Shown piece by piece: positions 25,628-35,867 of a stretch of 64,000 nucleotides of DNA (position 1 is the first letter of the stretch; the number at the start of each line of letters is the position of its first letter). A program made the position numbers and the translations under genes. The notes under the pieces were generated by a model. The model saw nothing but the letters and a program-made list of their open reading frames with translations. It searched no databases and was not told the origin of the DNA. The stretch comes from Pseudomonas azotoformans. Lineage in GTDB: Bacteria; Pseudomonadota; Gammaproteobacteria; Pseudomonadales; Pseudomonadaceae. Location of the stretch: contig NZ_CP014546.1 in NCBI RefSeq assembly GCF_001579805.1, positions 1,736,001 to 1,800,000 on the forward strand, written 5' to 3'.

Positions 25628-27812
25628 ATGCCCCACCTCCTGCGCCACGGTTTGTTGATCTGCACGCTGTTGCTGTCACCCGTGGCTTTTGCCGGCACCG
25701 TTCTGGAAAACGCGCTGTGGCGGGTCGAACTCGACCCGGCCACCCTTGCGATCCGCGTGACCCCCAGCGGGCAACCGACGATACAAGCTTCCAGCGGCGT
25801 AGCGGCCCGTGCCGTCAGCCAGCTTGCCCACAGCGATCAGCAGGCCGATTGGCAATGGGATGATGGCGCCTTCCGTGTGAGCGCTACCCTTGAGCAGCGC
25901 GACCTGGCGTTGTCCATCCGTGCGCGTGCGCCGGGTGAAATCCCCATTCTTCAACAACCGGCCAGTGCCTTAGGCAAAGGCGTGATGTGGCCTTTGGCTG
26001 AAGGGCATTACGTACCCGCCGATAACGCCATCTGGAAGGCGTTCCTGCTGGAGCAAGGTGACTTCAACACCACCCAGGATCTCAGCCTGCCGCTGTGGGG
26101 TGTCGACCACGGCGCGTTTACGCTCAACTGGTTGCTGACCAATCCCTATAACAATCGCCTGCGTTGGCAACCGGACCAGGGCCCTGTCCTTGGCCCATGA
26201 ATTCACCTCGCTCGACCCTGATGCGCCGATGACGTTGCGGTTGCACCTGGGCGATGGCGATCCCTTGGCCGGCGCCAAGCGCTATCGCCAGTGGTTGGTC
26301 GAGCAGGGGCGGTACGAGCCTTTGGCGGACAAACTGCGACAGACGCCCGAAGCGCAGAAGTTGCTGGGCGCCAGTCATGTCTACCTGTGGGGCAATGACC
26401 TGCTGGCGTTGGAGGATGTGCGGGATTGGCCGCTGTTGCTCCAGCGCTTGCGTAGACATGAACTCAAAGGCTTGCTGGACAAGGAGTCTGCCAAGGTACT
26501 GGCGCAGACCACGGCGTTGAATCGTTATGAGCAGACGGTGCTGCTACGAGGGCTGAACGCGGCGATCAACAAGAAAGCGCGGCAGAGTTGGCAGGTAGCA
26601 GAGCCTGATATGACACGGCTCGCTGCGCGCTACGGTGAATTGCGTGGCGAGTTGGCCGTGGACTTTGCCGGCGCCCTCAGTGAAAACCCGACAGCCTGGG
26701 GCAACCCGGTGATTCAATCGCTGAGCAACGCCGGCTTGCCCCGTGTGTTGCTGACCCTGGGCGAAGGCTGGGAAGGCGGGCTCTGGCACCCCGAGGCGAT
26801 TCGCGCCGGTGTCGATGCGGGCTTCCTGATGGCGCCCTACGACTCCTATGAAACCGCGTTATCCGCCACGGAAAACCCCGACTGGACCACCGCCCACCTT
26901 GGCAGCAATGCCTACCGCGACTGCGCGATTGTGTTGAAGGGCGGCAAGCTCAAGACCGGTTTTCAGCAGTCCGGGCACTACACCGACCCGCGCTGTGTAC
27001 GGCCGTTGCTGGAAGCGCGGGTGCAGGCCGTACAAGCCAAGGCTGGCTTCAACGCCTGGTTCCTGGATGCCTACGCCACCAGCATGGTGTTCGACAGCTA
27101 CCGCGGCAGTGCACCGATGACCCAGGCGCAAAACGCCGAAGGTAACATCGACGCCTCTCGCTGGATCAATACCGCGCGCAAGTTGCCCACCGGTTCTGAA
27201 GACGGCAACGCCATCACGGCCCAGGGCATTCTGTTTGCTCATGGCATGCAGACGCCAGTGATGGGCTGGGGTGATCACGCGATGACCAAGGACAAGCAGT
27301 CACCCTATTACGTCGGTAACTGGTTCCCACCGGAGCAGCCGGCGGTGTTCTTCAAGCCGGTGCCATTGAAGGAGCCGTTTCGCACGGTGTATTTCGAACC
27401 GACGATGCGCCTGCCGTTGTATCAGGCGGTGTTCCATGGCTCGGTGATCACGACCCATCACTGGTTGTTCGACAGCCTGAAGCTGAGCAATGTGCAGGTT
27501 GAAAATGAGCTGACCCAACTGCTCTACAACGTACCGCCGCTGTATCACTTGAGTGCTGCGACCTTGAAGCAGCGACTGCCATTGATCCAACGCCAAGACG
27601 CCTTTTTCCGCCCACTGCATCAGCGTTTGGCCATGCAGGAAATGACCGGTTTTCGGTGGCTGACAGCGGATCGGCGGGTGCAGGAGACCACGTTTGCCGA
27701 TGGGACGCGGTTGGTGGCGAATTTTTCCAGTCAGGAAAAAGCAGGGTATGTCGCTCGGAGTGTGACGGCGCTACTGAAGGGTGAAGAAGCCCAGGTTTAT
27801 CAGGTGAAATAA
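25628..27812 (+). pseudogene. Frameshifted glycoside-hydrolase-like secreted protein
   Basis: The first frame starts two bases after the RND stop and encodes a signal peptide (cleavage near P-V-A-F-A-G) and a beta-rich N-terminal domain of about 190 residues. It stops at 26200. The remaining 540 residues continue one frame over, from about 26181 to 27812. Deleting one G from the GGG at 26179-26181 gives one continuous protein of about 727 residues. The large part looks like a TIM-barrel glycoside hydrolase of the poorly described DUF5696-like type (W-F-L-D-A-Y-A, W-G-D-H-A-M), but the family call is tentative. The break may be decay or a sequencing error. Confidence 0.75.
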
Positions 27813-27814
27813 CC

Positions 27815-27844
27815 TGTGGCGAGGGAGCAAGCTCCCTCGCCACA
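27815..27844. repeat. REP palindrome (GAGGGAGC type)
   Basis: A perfect palindrome with arms TGTGGCGAGGGAGC and GCTCCCTCGCCACA. It lies between the convergent hydrolase-like and methyltransferase genes and matches the GAGGGAGCTTGCTCCC class of P. fluorescens REP sequences. Confidence 0.8.
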
Positions 27845-27851
27845 AAAGCCG

Positions 27852-28478
27852 TCAGAGTTTGCGCCACACGCTGGCCAGCCAAGGCTGCTGCTCACGCGGC
27901 AGTCCGGCGGGGCGGTAGTAGTGTTCCAATTCCACAAAACCTGCGTGGGTGAGCAACGTTTGCCACGCCGCCAAGTCGTGATAAGACCCATAGCGCGGCC
28001 CATTCCAGCCTTCCTGATTCTCACCCCGAGGATTGGAGCTGAACAACACGCCCCCAGGCTTCAACGTCCCCTGCAACTGCTTGAGCACTCGCGGCAGTTC
28101 CTGCTTGGGAATATGAAACAGCACGGCATTGGCAAAAATCCCATCGAAGCGCTCGGCAGGCAGGTCCAGCTTAAGGAAGTCCTGCTGCAACACCTCGCAA
28201 CCACTGTCTTCCCGCGCCATCTGCGCAAACCGCTCCGAGCCATCCAGGCCTACGGCGACGTGTCCCATACGCGTAAACGTCTGCAAATCCCGCCCCGGCC
28301 CGCAGCCAAAATCCAGCACGGTAAACGGCCCTGTGCCCTGGATATGCCTCAGCAAGGCGTCGATGTTCTGGCTCACATCATGATCGCGGGTGCCTTCACG
28401 GAAGTCCTCGGCCACCTTGTTGTAGTGGCCAAGGGTGGTGGAGGTGATCTGGTCGAGGTCGTCGGGCTTGAGGGGCAT
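27852..28478 (-). CDS. Class I SAM-dependent methyltransferase
   Basis: A 208-residue methyltransferase of the UbiE/Tehb-like type. Motif I V-L-D-F-G-C-G-P-G-R-D (about residues 53-63) binds S-adenosylmethionine, with an acidic residue at the end of strand 2 (G-L-D-G-S). The motif F-D-G-I-F-A-N-A-V-L-F-H-I and a post-motif L-K-P-G-G-V-L-F are visible. The substrate is unknown. It lies downstream of metI on the same strand, 39 bases away, so it may belong to the same transcript. Confidence 0.88.
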   Translation of the reverse strand: MPLKPDDLDQITSTTLGHYNKVAEDFREGTRDHDVSQNIDALLRHIQGTGPFTVLDFGCGPGRDLQTFTRMGHVAVGLDGSERFAQMAREDSGCEVLQQDFLKLDLPAERFDGIFANAVLFHIPKQELPRVLKQLQGTLKPGGVLFSSNPRGENQEGWNGPRYGSYHDLAAWQTLLTHAGFVELEHYYRPAGLPREQQPWLASVWRKL

Positions 28479-28517
28479 GGCAAGTAATACCGGGCACTGA
28501 GATGCCCCGACTATACC

Positions 28518-29162
28518 TCACCTCTTGTTGAGCACCCGCGCCAGGCGATCACCGCCCAACTGAATCACCGCCACCAGCATCACCAGCAACACGATCACCG
28601 TCAGCATGATCTGCGTATCAAAGCGCTGATAACCATAACGGTAGGCAATGTCGCCCAAGCCGCCCGCGCCAATCGCACCGGCCATGGCCGACGAGTTGAT
28701 CATGGTGACCAAGGTGATGGTGAACCCGCCGACAATCCCCGGCAGCGCTTCCGGCAGCAGCACATGCCAGATGATGTGCCAGCGACGACAGCCCATGGCT
28801 TGCGCAGCCTCGATCAGACCGTGGTCGACCTCGCGCAGGCTCACTTCGGCGATGCGTGCAAAAAACGGCGTGGCGGCAATGGTCAGCGGCACGACGGCGG
28901 CCCATACGCCATAGGTGGTGCCGACGATCAGCCGGGTGAACGGGATCAACGCCACCATCAGGATCAGGAATGGAATCGAGCGGAACAGATTGACGAACGC
29001 CCCCAGCACGCGGTTAAGCGCCGGGGCTTGATAGATACCGCCTTTGTCGCTGGTCACCAGGAACACCGCCAGCGGAATGCCCACCAGCAGCGCGATCAAT
29101 GACGACACGCCGACCATCAACAAGGTGTCGATGGCGCCCTGCACTAAACGATCAAACCACAT
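28518..29162 (-). CDS. metI: Methionine ABC transporter permease MetI
   Basis: A 214-residue five-to-six-segment permease of the MetI family, with the ATPase-contact motif E-A-A-Q-A-M-G-C and the conserved [18 protein letters not shown]. The ATG at 29162 starts MWFDRLVQG, the normal family N-terminus, and overlaps the end of metN by 11 bases. An upstream extension of the frame is a shadow of metN. It is the last transporter gene of the organosulfur operon. Confidence 0.94.
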   Translation of the reverse strand: MWFDRLVQGAIDTLLMVGVSSLIALLVGIPLAVFLVTSDKGGIYQAPALNRVLGAFVNLFRSIPFLILMVALIPFTRLIVGTTYGVWAAVVPLTIAATPFFARIAEVSLREVDHGLIEAAQAMGCRRWHIIWHVLLPEALPGIVGGFTITLVTMINSSAMAGAIGAGGLGDIAYRYGYQRFDTQIMLTVIVLLVMLVAVIQLGGDRLARVLNKR

Positions 29163-30267
29163 AGCCCAGCACCTCTGCCTGTTGTGCCCAATTGCCGGCG
29201 CGGTTGCGCAACTCGCTAGCGTCGTGGGTCGATCCACTCACGGCCAGCAGCAGTTGCCCCAGGGCATGCCCTTGGATGCGTTCCACGCCACCTTGCAGCA
29301 AGCGCACGCGCCCGCCGAGTGCGCTGAACAGCGCGGCCAAGTCCGGCTCGTCGGTGTCGCTGCCGGTGAACTGCAAGCGCAGCACCACGGCGGCGTCGGC
29401 GGATGCCGGTGTGGCTTGCAAACAGCTCTGCAACTCGTCCGGCAGCCCGTGTTGCAGCGGTGCCAGCAGGGTTTTGCTGACGTCATGCTGCGGGTTGCCG
29501 AACACCTGCCACACCGGGCCTTGCTCAACGATGCGCCCGTGTTCCAGCACCACCACGCGGTCGCAGATTTCGCGGATCACCGCCATCTCATGGGTGATCA
29601 ATACGATGGTCAAACCCAGGCGCTTGTTGATCTCACGCAGCAGGCCGAGGATCGACTGGGTGGTTTCCGGATCCAGGGCCGACGTGGCTTCGTCGCACAG
29701 CAGAATCTGCGGGTCATGCACCAGCGAACGGGCGATGCCCACCCGCTGTTTCTGCCCGCCGGACAGCTGCGCCGGGTAAGACTTGTGCTTGTCCTGCAAA
29801 CCCACCAGTTCCAGCAGCTCGCGTACTTTCTGCTCGCGTTGCAGCTTCGGTACGCCTGCCACTTTCAACGGCAACTCGACGTTCTGCCACACCGTCTTGG
29901 CCGACATCAGGTTGAAGTGCTGGAAGATCATGCCGATGCGCCGACGCAGCTCCACCAGACGGTCTTCATCGAAGTCACCGATGTCGACCTGATCGATCAG
30001 CACGCGCCCGCTGCTGGGTTGCTCCAGGCGGTTGATGGTGCGGATCAGCGACGACTTGCCGGCACCGCTGCGGCCGATGATGCCGAACACTTCACCGCGC
30101 TGGATCGCCAGGTCGATGCCTTGCAAGGCATGCACGGTGCCGTCGTAGGTCTTGCCCAGGTTGATAAAACGCACATGGGCGCGGTTCAGGTCAGGGTGCA
30201 GTTCGGTCTGCTCGGCGTCCCTGGGCGGCAGGCCCAGGTCGCGCAGTTGGGCGTTGGCGGCGGTCAT
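29152..30267 (-). CDS. metN: Methionine import ATP-binding protein MetN
   Basis: A 371-residue ATPase. Walker A GRSGAGKS is at residues 65-72, LSGGQ at 168-172, Walker B I-L-L-C-D-E-A at 188-194 and T-H-E-M as the switch region. A C-terminal NIL-type regulatory domain occupies about residues 290-365; in E. coli this domain binds methionine and inhibits transport. The N-terminus carries about 30 extra residues before the ABC core. The ATGA junction with metQ and the overlap with metI indicate one operon. Confidence 0.94.
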   Translation of the reverse strand: MTAANAQLRDLGLPPRDAEQTELHPDLNRAHVRFINLGKTYDGTVHALQGIDLAIQRGEVFGIIGRSGAGKSSLIRTINRLEQPSSGRVLIDQVDIGDFDEDRLVELRRRIGMIFQHFNLMSAKTVWQNVELPLKVAGVPKLQREQKVRELLELVGLQDKHKSYPAQLSGGQKQRVGIARSLVHDPQILLCDEATSALDPETTQSILGLLREINKRLGLTIVLITHEMAVIREICDRVVVLEHGRIVEQGPVWQVFGNPQHDVSKTLLAPLQHGLPDELQSCLQATPASADAAVVLRLQFTGSDTDEPDLAALFSALGGRVRLLQGGVERIQGHALGQLLLAVSGSTHDASELRNRAGNWAQQAEVLGYVV

Positions 30268-31079
30268 TTTTTATCTTCCCAGCCGACCTGGTAGAGCTTG
30301 CCCAGGGATTTATCCAGCGCAGCCCGCACGACTGGCGAATGTTGGTAGATGTCGACGAACTTGATCACCCGTGGGTCGGTTTTGCTTTTCGGCTGGATCA
30401 CGAACTGGATCACGTATTCCGGGTGGTCAAGGCCGTCGAACAGCAGCGCCGATTCGGCATCGAAGGTCTTGGACAGGCGGATGTATGCCGGGTAGCCCTG
30501 CACCAGGTCGGCGTCGTCGTAGGCGCGTACCAGTTGCACGGCCTCGACCTGCAGGATCTTGATCTTCTTCGGATTGGAAACGATGTCCTCTTCGGTGGCC
30601 TTGTAGCCCACGCCCGGCTTGAGGGTGATCAGCCCGGCCTTGGCCAGCAGTTGCAGGCCGCGACCGCTGTTGATCGGGTCGTTGGCAATCGCCACGCTGG
30701 CGCCTTGGGGCAGGTCGTTGATGCTCTTGTACTTCTTCGAATACAGGCCGACGTTGTTGATGATCCCCGGCGCGTACGGCACCAGGTCAAAACCGGCGGC
30801 GGCCTTGGCGTTTTCCAGGAATGGGATGTGCTGGAAATAGTTCACGTCGATATCGCCGGCCGCGAGGCTGACGTTCGGCGCGATCCAGTCGGTAAATTCC
30901 ACCAGTTCGACTTTCAGGCCTTGCTTGCCGGCTTCGGCGACGGCGGCTTCAAGGGGAATCGCAAAGGCCGCCGTGGTGCCGATTTTCAACGGCGCATCGG
31001 CGGCGAATACCGCCGAGCTGAACAGTCCGAAAGCCAGGGCCAGTGCTTTGACTGGGTGAGCGAGCAATGTCTTTTTCAT
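30264..31079 (-). CDS. metQ: Methionine ABC transporter substrate-binding protein MetQ
   Basis: A 271-residue NlpA/MetQ binding protein with a cleavable signal peptide (A-V-F-A-A-D). Typical MetQ motifs are visible: [12 protein letters not shown] and [10 protein letters not shown]. No lipid-attachment cysteine is seen. It overlaps ntaA-like and metN by four bases on each side, so the importer is translated with the flavin monooxygenases. The ligand may be methionine or an organosulfur compound handled by those enzymes. Confidence 0.93.
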   Translation of the reverse strand: MKKTLLAHPVKALALAFGLFSSAVFAADAPLKIGTTAAFAIPLEAAVAEAGKQGLKVELVEFTDWIAPNVSLAAGDIDVNYFQHIPFLENAKAAAGFDLVPYAPGIINNVGLYSKKYKSINDLPQGASVAIANDPINSGRGLQLLAKAGLITLKPGVGYKATEEDIVSNPKKIKILQVEAVQLVRAYDDADLVQGYPAYIRLSKTFDAESALLFDGLDHPEYVIQFVIQPKSKTDPRVIKFVDIYQHSPVVRAALDKSLGKLYQVGWEDKK

Positions 31080-32455
31080 AGGGTATTTCCAGTCAGAGAA
31101 GCCGTTTGGCGGTAGGTGGAGCCGGTGTGTTGTTCGGGCAGGCGGGCGTTGCCGTGGAAGACTTTTTCGCGCAGCGTGCCGGTCTCGTACGCGGTCTTGT
31201 AGGACCCGCGCTTTTGCAGCTCCGGCACCACCAGGTCGATGAAGTCCACGTAGCTTTCCGGCGTGACGATGCGCGTGAGGTTGAAGCCGTCCAGGCCGGT
31301 TTCGCTGATCCAGGATTCCAGCTCGTCGGCGACCTGCTCTGGTGAGCCGACCAAGGTGATGTAGCGGCCACCGAGGGCGTGCTGTTCCAGCAACTTGCGC
31401 CGGGTCCAGTCGTTGTTCTGCAGATTTTTGGTGGCCGATTGGATCGCGTTGCTTTTCACGTACTGGATAGGTTCGTCCAGCGTGTACTGGGCGAAATCAA
31501 TCGCAGTAGACGCCGAGAAATGCGCCACGCCCGCCTCCGGACTGGCGTAGCTCAGGTACTCGGCGTGCTTCTCCCAGGCCAGCGCTACGGTAGCGCCCAC
31601 GATCACGTTGAGGCCCATGAACACCTTGATGTCATCCGGGTTGCGCCCGGCTGCCACGGCGCTGGCGCGTACCTTGTCCACCTGCACCTTGGTCGCCGCC
31701 TTGTTCTGCCCGCTGATAAACACGCACTCGGCATGCCGGCCTGCGAACAGCAAACCCCGATCGGAACTGCCGGCCTGGAACAGCACCGGCGTGCGTTGCG
31801 GCGAGGGCTCGCACAGGTGATAACCCTCCACCTGGTAGAACTCGCCGTGGTGCTCGACCTTGTGCACCTTGCCCGGCTGCGCATACACCCGCGCTTTTGG
31901 ATCGTTGAGTACCGCGCCGTCTTCCCAGCTGCCCTCCCAGAGCTTGTACAGCACCTCCAGGTATTCATCGGCCTGGTCGTAGCGACGGTCATGTTCAACC
32001 TGCTCGGTCAGGCCCATGGCCTTGGCGGCGCTGTCGAGGTAGCCGGTGACGATGTTCCAGCCGACCCGGCCACGGCTCAGGTGGTCCAGCGTGGACATGC
32101 GCCGGGCGAACAGGTACGGCGGCTCGTAGGTGAGGTTGGCGGTGAGGCCAAAGCCGAGGTTTTTAGTGACGGCCGCCATGGCCGAGACCAGCAGCAACGG
32201 GTCATTCACCGGCAACTGGATCGACTCCTTGAGCGGTACGTCTATCGAGTTCTGATAGACGTCATACACGCCGACGATATCGGCGATGAACAAGCCATCG
32301 AACAACCCGCGCTCAAGTGTTTGCGCCAAATCTGTCCAGTACTCAATGGTCTTGTACTGGGTTGATGTATCCCGTGGATGGGTCCACAGGCCGTGGTTGA
32401 TGTGCCCGATGCAGTTCATGTTGAAGGCATTGAGCAGGATTTTCTTCTTGGCCAT
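31076..32455 (-). CDS. NtaA/SnaA/DszA family FMN-dependent monooxygenase
   Basis: A 459-residue bacterial luciferase-like TIM-barrel flavin enzyme of the NtaA/SnaA/DszA/DmoA group. These enzymes use reduced flavin from a separate reductase to oxidise chelators, sulfides or sulfones. The full family length is present, with typical blocks such as H-I-N-H-G-L-W-T-H-P, S-R-G-R-V-G-W-N-I-V-T-G and Q-A-G-S-S-D-R-G. Its first base overlaps the stop of the preceding acyl-CoA-dehydrogenase-like gene (TGATG). No flavin reductase gene is adjacent. The place in a metQNI operon argues for an organosulfur substrate. Confidence 0.92.
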   Translation of the reverse strand: MAKKKILLNAFNMNCIGHINHGLWTHPRDTSTQYKTIEYWTDLAQTLERGLFDGLFIADIVGVYDVYQNSIDVPLKESIQLPVNDPLLLVSAMAAVTKNLGFGLTANLTYEPPYLFARRMSTLDHLSRGRVGWNIVTGYLDSAAKAMGLTEQVEHDRRYDQADEYLEVLYKLWEGSWEDGAVLNDPKARVYAQPGKVHKVEHHGEFYQVEGYHLCEPSPQRTPVLFQAGSSDRGLLFAGRHAECVFISGQNKAATKVQVDKVRASAVAAGRNPDDIKVFMGLNVIVGATVALAWEKHAEYLSYASPEAGVAHFSASTAIDFAQYTLDEPIQYVKSNAIQSATKNLQNNDWTRRKLLEQHALGGRYITLVGSPEQVADELESWISETGLDGFNLTRIVTPESYVDFIDLVVPELQKRGSYKTAYETGTLREKVFHGNARLPEQHTGSTYRQTASLTGNTL

Positions 32456-33648
32456 CAGATGGTCCCCCGCAGTGGCGGGTTTTCATCGTTGAGGTAGTAA
32501 TTGCCCACCGCGTGGTACTTCCAACGCACCGGGTCGTGCAGGGTATGCACGCGGGCGTTGCGCCAGTGGCGGTCCAGGCCGTGCTCGGCCAGGGTCGCCT
32601 GGCTGCCGGCGAGTTCGAACAAGGTACTGCCGGCGGCCAGGGAAATCTCGGTACTCAAGGCGCGTACTTCAGCGACGGCGATGGAGGCGGCTGCAACCGT
32701 TTCGGCGTTGCTGTCGGCCTGGGCGCGGTCGAGGAATTCACCCGAGCGTTCCAGCAGCGCCTCGGCGGCGTGCAGGCGGATGCTCAGGTGACCGAAGCTT
32801 TTCAGGGTCAGTGGGTCTTCGGTGGCTTTGTCGTTGCCGGAATCGATCCATGGGCGGGTCTTGGTGCGCACAAAGTGCAACGCATCCTCAAAGGCCGCGC
32901 GGGCGATGCCCGTGTCGATGGCGGCGTGGAGGATCTGCGCCAGCGGACCGACGGTTGTGGGGCGTTCAAAGGCGCTCTGGAACGGGATCACGTCTTGCGC
33001 GGCGACCCACACGTTATCGAACACCACCGAACCGCTGCCCGTGGTGCGCTGGCCGAAGCCGCTCCAGTCGTCGATCACGCTCAGGCCTTCGCTGTCGCGC
33101 GGCACAAAAGCGAGTTGCTGCACGCCCTGTTCATCCACCACCGACGTGGGGATGCGTTGGGCGTAGATCGCGCCGGTGGAGTAGAACTTGCGGCCGCTGA
33201 TTCGAAACCCGTCGCCGTCACGGGTGATTTTGGTGACGCGGTCATGAGCCGTTTTTGTGCCCAACTCTGCCAGGGCGTTGCCGAAGCGTTGGCCTGCAAG
33301 AACTTCGGCGTACAGGCGTTTTTGCTGCGCCGGGCTGCCGTTTACGCACAGCACTTCCAGGGCATAAAAATGGTTTTGCGGGATCTGGCCCAGGGAAGCA
33401 TCGGCCTGGGCAATCAGCGCAATGACCTTGGCCAGGGTGACGTTGGACACGCCCGCGCCACCGTACTCCTTGGGCACGCTGATACCCCACAGGCCGGAGC
33501 GCGAGAATACATCCAGCTCAGGCAGCGGCAGGCGGCGTTCACGGTCGCGCTGGGCGCTGTCGCGACGGAAGTCTTCGGCCAGGTCGCTGGCGACAATAAG
33601 GGCTTGTTCGTCGCTGGTGATAACCGCGACGTTTGCAGAGAAAGTCAT
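32455..33648 (-). CDS. sfnC: SfnC/DszC-like acyl-CoA dehydrogenase family flavin monooxygenase
   Basis: A 397-residue acyl-CoA-dehydrogenase-fold protein. It carries the DszC/SfnC-type motifs I-P-Q-N-H-F, F-Y-S-T-G-A-I-Y-A, W-S-G-F-G-Q-R-T-T-G-S-G and the C-terminal R-H-W-R-N-A-R-V-H-T-L-H-D-P. Members oxidise sulfides or sulfones with reduced flavin and oxygen instead of dehydrogenating CoA esters. It lies 25 bases after the paralogue and immediately before the NtaA-type gene. The symbol is by similarity to the P. putida sfn/ssu-region gene and is tentative. Confidence 0.85.
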   Translation of the reverse strand: MTFSANVAVITSDEQALIVASDLAEDFRRDSAQRDRERRLPLPELDVFSRSGLWGISVPKEYGGAGVSNVTLAKVIALIAQADASLGQIPQNHFYALEVLCVNGSPAQQKRLYAEVLAGQRFGNALAELGTKTAHDRVTKITRDGDGFRISGRKFYSTGAIYAQRIPTSVVDEQGVQQLAFVPRDSEGLSVIDDWSGFGQRTTGSGSVVFDNVWVAAQDVIPFQSAFERPTTVGPLAQILHAAIDTGIARAAFEDALHFVRTKTRPWIDSGNDKATEDPLTLKSFGHLSIRLHAAEALLERSGEFLDRAQADSNAETVAAASIAVAEVRALSTEISLAAGSTLFELAGSQATLAEHGLDRHWRNARVHTLHDPVRWKYHAVGNYYLNDENPPLRGTI

Positions 33649-33673
33649 AGGTGTTCTCCAGAGGTCTGGTCGG

Positions 33674-34915
33674 TCAGATCCAGGAATGCCTGGCAGGCAA
33701 CGTGCCGTTCAGTCGATAGGCGCCGATGGCGTGATATTTCCAGCGCACCGGATCGTGCAGGGTGTGCACGCGGGCGTTGCGCCAATGACGGTCGAGGTTG
33801 AATTCGGCGAGGGTGGCGCGGCTACCGGCCAGCTCGAAGAGTTTTTCGCTGACCAGCAGCGATACCTCGGTGGTCAGCACCTTGGCTTCAGCCACGGCAA
33901 TCGACGCACGGGCCGCGGACTGCGCGGTGATCGGTGCAGCGTTGACCTGGTCCAGCACCTGGCCAGCCTTGCGCAGCAGGGCTTCGGCGGCATGCAGTTC
34001 GATCTTCAGCTTGCCGATATCGGCGATCACATACAGGTCATCACTGGCGCGTTCGACCTTGGCATCGATCCATGGGCGCGAGCGCTCGCGGACAAAGGCG
34101 ATGGTGTCATCGAGCGCGCCGCGTGCGATGCCGGCGTCGATGGCTGCCTGGATCAATTGGGAGACCGCGCCTTGGATATTCGGGGTTTCGCCGATGCGCC
34201 AGTTTTCAACGACCCACTCGGCATCGACCTGCACTTGGTCCAGCAACACGGTGCCGCTGGCGGTGGTGCGTTGGCCAAAGCCGGACCAGTCATCGACGAT
34301 GCGCAGGCCTTCGGTGCCACGGCGCACAAACGCCATGACCTGCTTGCCGTCATCGTTCAGCGCTTTGACCGCGACCCAATGTGCAAACAGCGCGCCGGTG
34401 GAGTAGAACTTCTGGCCGCTGATCACATAGCCGTCACCCTCAGCGGTGATGCGCGCCTTCAGTTCCAGGGTGTTTTTGGTGCCGCGTTCCGGGCCGCCAT
34501 TGCCGATGCGCCAGCCGTCGAGGACGCTCTGGAACAGCTGCTTTTTCTGACGCTCGGTGGCGGCACCTTGCAACAGGTGCAGGATGCCGAAATGGTTCTG
34601 CGGAATCTGCCCGAGGGCCGGGTCCGCCGCACTGATGATCGCGAACACGTCGGCCAGGGTCACGAAAGACACCTGCGGGCCGCCGTATTCACGGGGAATG
34701 GAAATACTGCCCAACCCACTGCGGGTGAACTGTTCGAGCTGTGCCCATGGCAGCTTGCGCTGCTGGTCGCGCTTGGCGGCTTGCAGGCGCGCAGCCTGGG
34801 CGAGTTCATGGGCAGCCTTCAGCGCCTCTGCGTCGTTGCGCAGCACGGCGGCTGGCAACAGCAGGGGGGCAATGTCCAGATCGCTCTGGGGGGGTGTTTG
34901 AGCCAAGTTAGACAT
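33674..34915 (-). CDS. DszC-like acyl-CoA dehydrogenase family flavin monooxygenase (paralogue)
   Basis: A 413-residue paralogue of the neighbouring SfnC-like protein. It shares I-P-Q-N-H-F, F-Y-S-T-G-A-L-F-A, D-W-S-G-F-G-Q-R-T-T-A-S-G and the D-R-H-W-R-N-A-R-V-H-T-L-H-D-P end. It is the first gene of the six-gene operon that ends in metI. The ATG at 34915 is preceded by AAGGAG eight bases away; a longer upstream frame lacks a ribosome site. The upstream region (34916-35102) is AT-rich, with A-T-A-T-T-C-C on the minus strand near 35082-35088, as at other sulfur genes here. Confidence 0.9.
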   Translation of the reverse strand: MSNLAQTPPQSDLDIAPLLLPAAVLRNDAEALKAAHELAQAARLQAAKRDQQRKLPWAQLEQFTRSGLGSISIPREYGGPQVSFVTLADVFAIISAADPALGQIPQNHFGILHLLQGAATERQKKQLFQSVLDGWRIGNGGPERGTKNTLELKARITAEGDGYVISGQKFYSTGALFAHWVAVKALNDDGKQVMAFVRRGTEGLRIVDDWSGFGQRTTASGTVLLDQVQVDAEWVVENWRIGETPNIQGAVSQLIQAAIDAGIARGALDDTIAFVRERSRPWIDAKVERASDDLYVIADIGKLKIELHAAEALLRKAGQVLDQVNAAPITAQSAARASIAVAEAKVLTTEVSLLVSEKLFELAGSRATLAEFNLDRHWRNARVHTLHDPVRWKYHAIGAYRLNGTLPARHSWI

Positions 34916-35102
34916 CAGCGCCGCTCCTTGGCTGCACGTAATGCCCTGGCGTTGTGCACCGGGGTAATCCTGACCATACCGACCTCGCATTCAATGAAAT
35001 AAAAACAGAAAAATCAGCGATGTCCGGTGGTCCGGTGCATATACCCTAAGCGTGTTAAATATATAAATAAACTAACTTTTGGGAATATGCATAGAAGGTC
35101 TG

Positions 35103-35867
35103 TCACCCAGGTTCGCAGGGCGATCCCAGTGGGCGCGGTTGATAGATCAGCGCCGCCCCGGCCAGACGGGGCGGCGCCTCGGCGGCAATGCGTAACATGC
35201 GGGCGGGTGCCCAGCGTGAGTTGTTGCCGACGCGATCCAGAATGCAGTACGTCACTTCCAATCGGCAGTCGTCGCCGGCTTCGGTGATGATCGAGGAGGG
35301 CACCCATACCTGCATCGCCAGGCCGACTTCAACGGCCTGGATCTTTGGCAAGTCAAGGCGCACATCACCCCAGCGCAGGGTGATGGCATCGCCCGTGGCC
35401 ATGTTGAGATAGGGCGCGATGGTCAGCGGGATACCGCGTCGCACCTGGCTGGCGTTGACGCCGAAGCGGCGGATGGTGTCGGGCAACCCCACGGGGGCGA
35501 GATTCTGGTTTTCGTTGCCGCACAGCGACGAGGGCTGGCCACCCGGAAAGAGCGTCTTCACCTGCACGCGCGTCACGGCCGAACGGGCAGGGGCGTGGCC
35601 CACTTGCATGACCTGGTAATGCACTTGGGTCGGGCCGTCCAGCACAAAACTCTCCGGCACCCGTAGATGGGTAAGTGTGCCGATCTTGCAGGCGGTCACC
35701 CGACGCGAAGCGGCAAAGCAATTGTTCCAGAACAGCTCGATCAGGTCGCCTTCATCCATGCCGGGATACGGCGCGATGTCGACCTGCAGGTGGGCGGCGG
35801 CGAGGGCATTGATGCCATTGCCGATGGCCTGGGGCAGCGTCGGGGCGGTGAGCAGGGGGGGCGTCAT
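35103..35867 (-). CDS. Hypothetical protein with two related beta-type modules
   Basis: A 254-residue protein without signal peptide or membrane segment. Two similar modules are visible. The first (about residues 28-103) has I-A-P-Y-P-G-M-D-E-G-D-L-I-E-L-F-W. The second (about 147-227) has I-A-P-Y-L-N-M-A-T-G-D-A-I-T-L-R-W. Each is followed by a V-P-E-S/V-P-S-S turn and a V-x-Y-x-V strand, as in Ig-like repeats of large Pseudomonas surface or secreted proteins. I do not recognise a function. AAGGAG lies upstream of the ATG. It stands alone between the sulfur operon and the cystine operon. Confidence 0.75.
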   Translation of the reverse strand: MTPPLLTAPTLPQAIGNGINALAAAHLQVDIAPYPGMDEGDLIELFWNNCFAASRRVTACKIGTLTHLRVPESFVLDGPTQVHYQVMQVGHAPARSAVTRVQVKTLFPGGQPSSLCGNENQNLAPVGLPDTIRRFGVNASQVRRGIPLTIAPYLNMATGDAITLRWGDVRLDLPKIQAVEVGLAMQVWVPSSIITEAGDDCRLEVTYCILDRVGNNSRWAPARMLRIAAEAPPRLAGAALIYQPRPLGSPCEPG

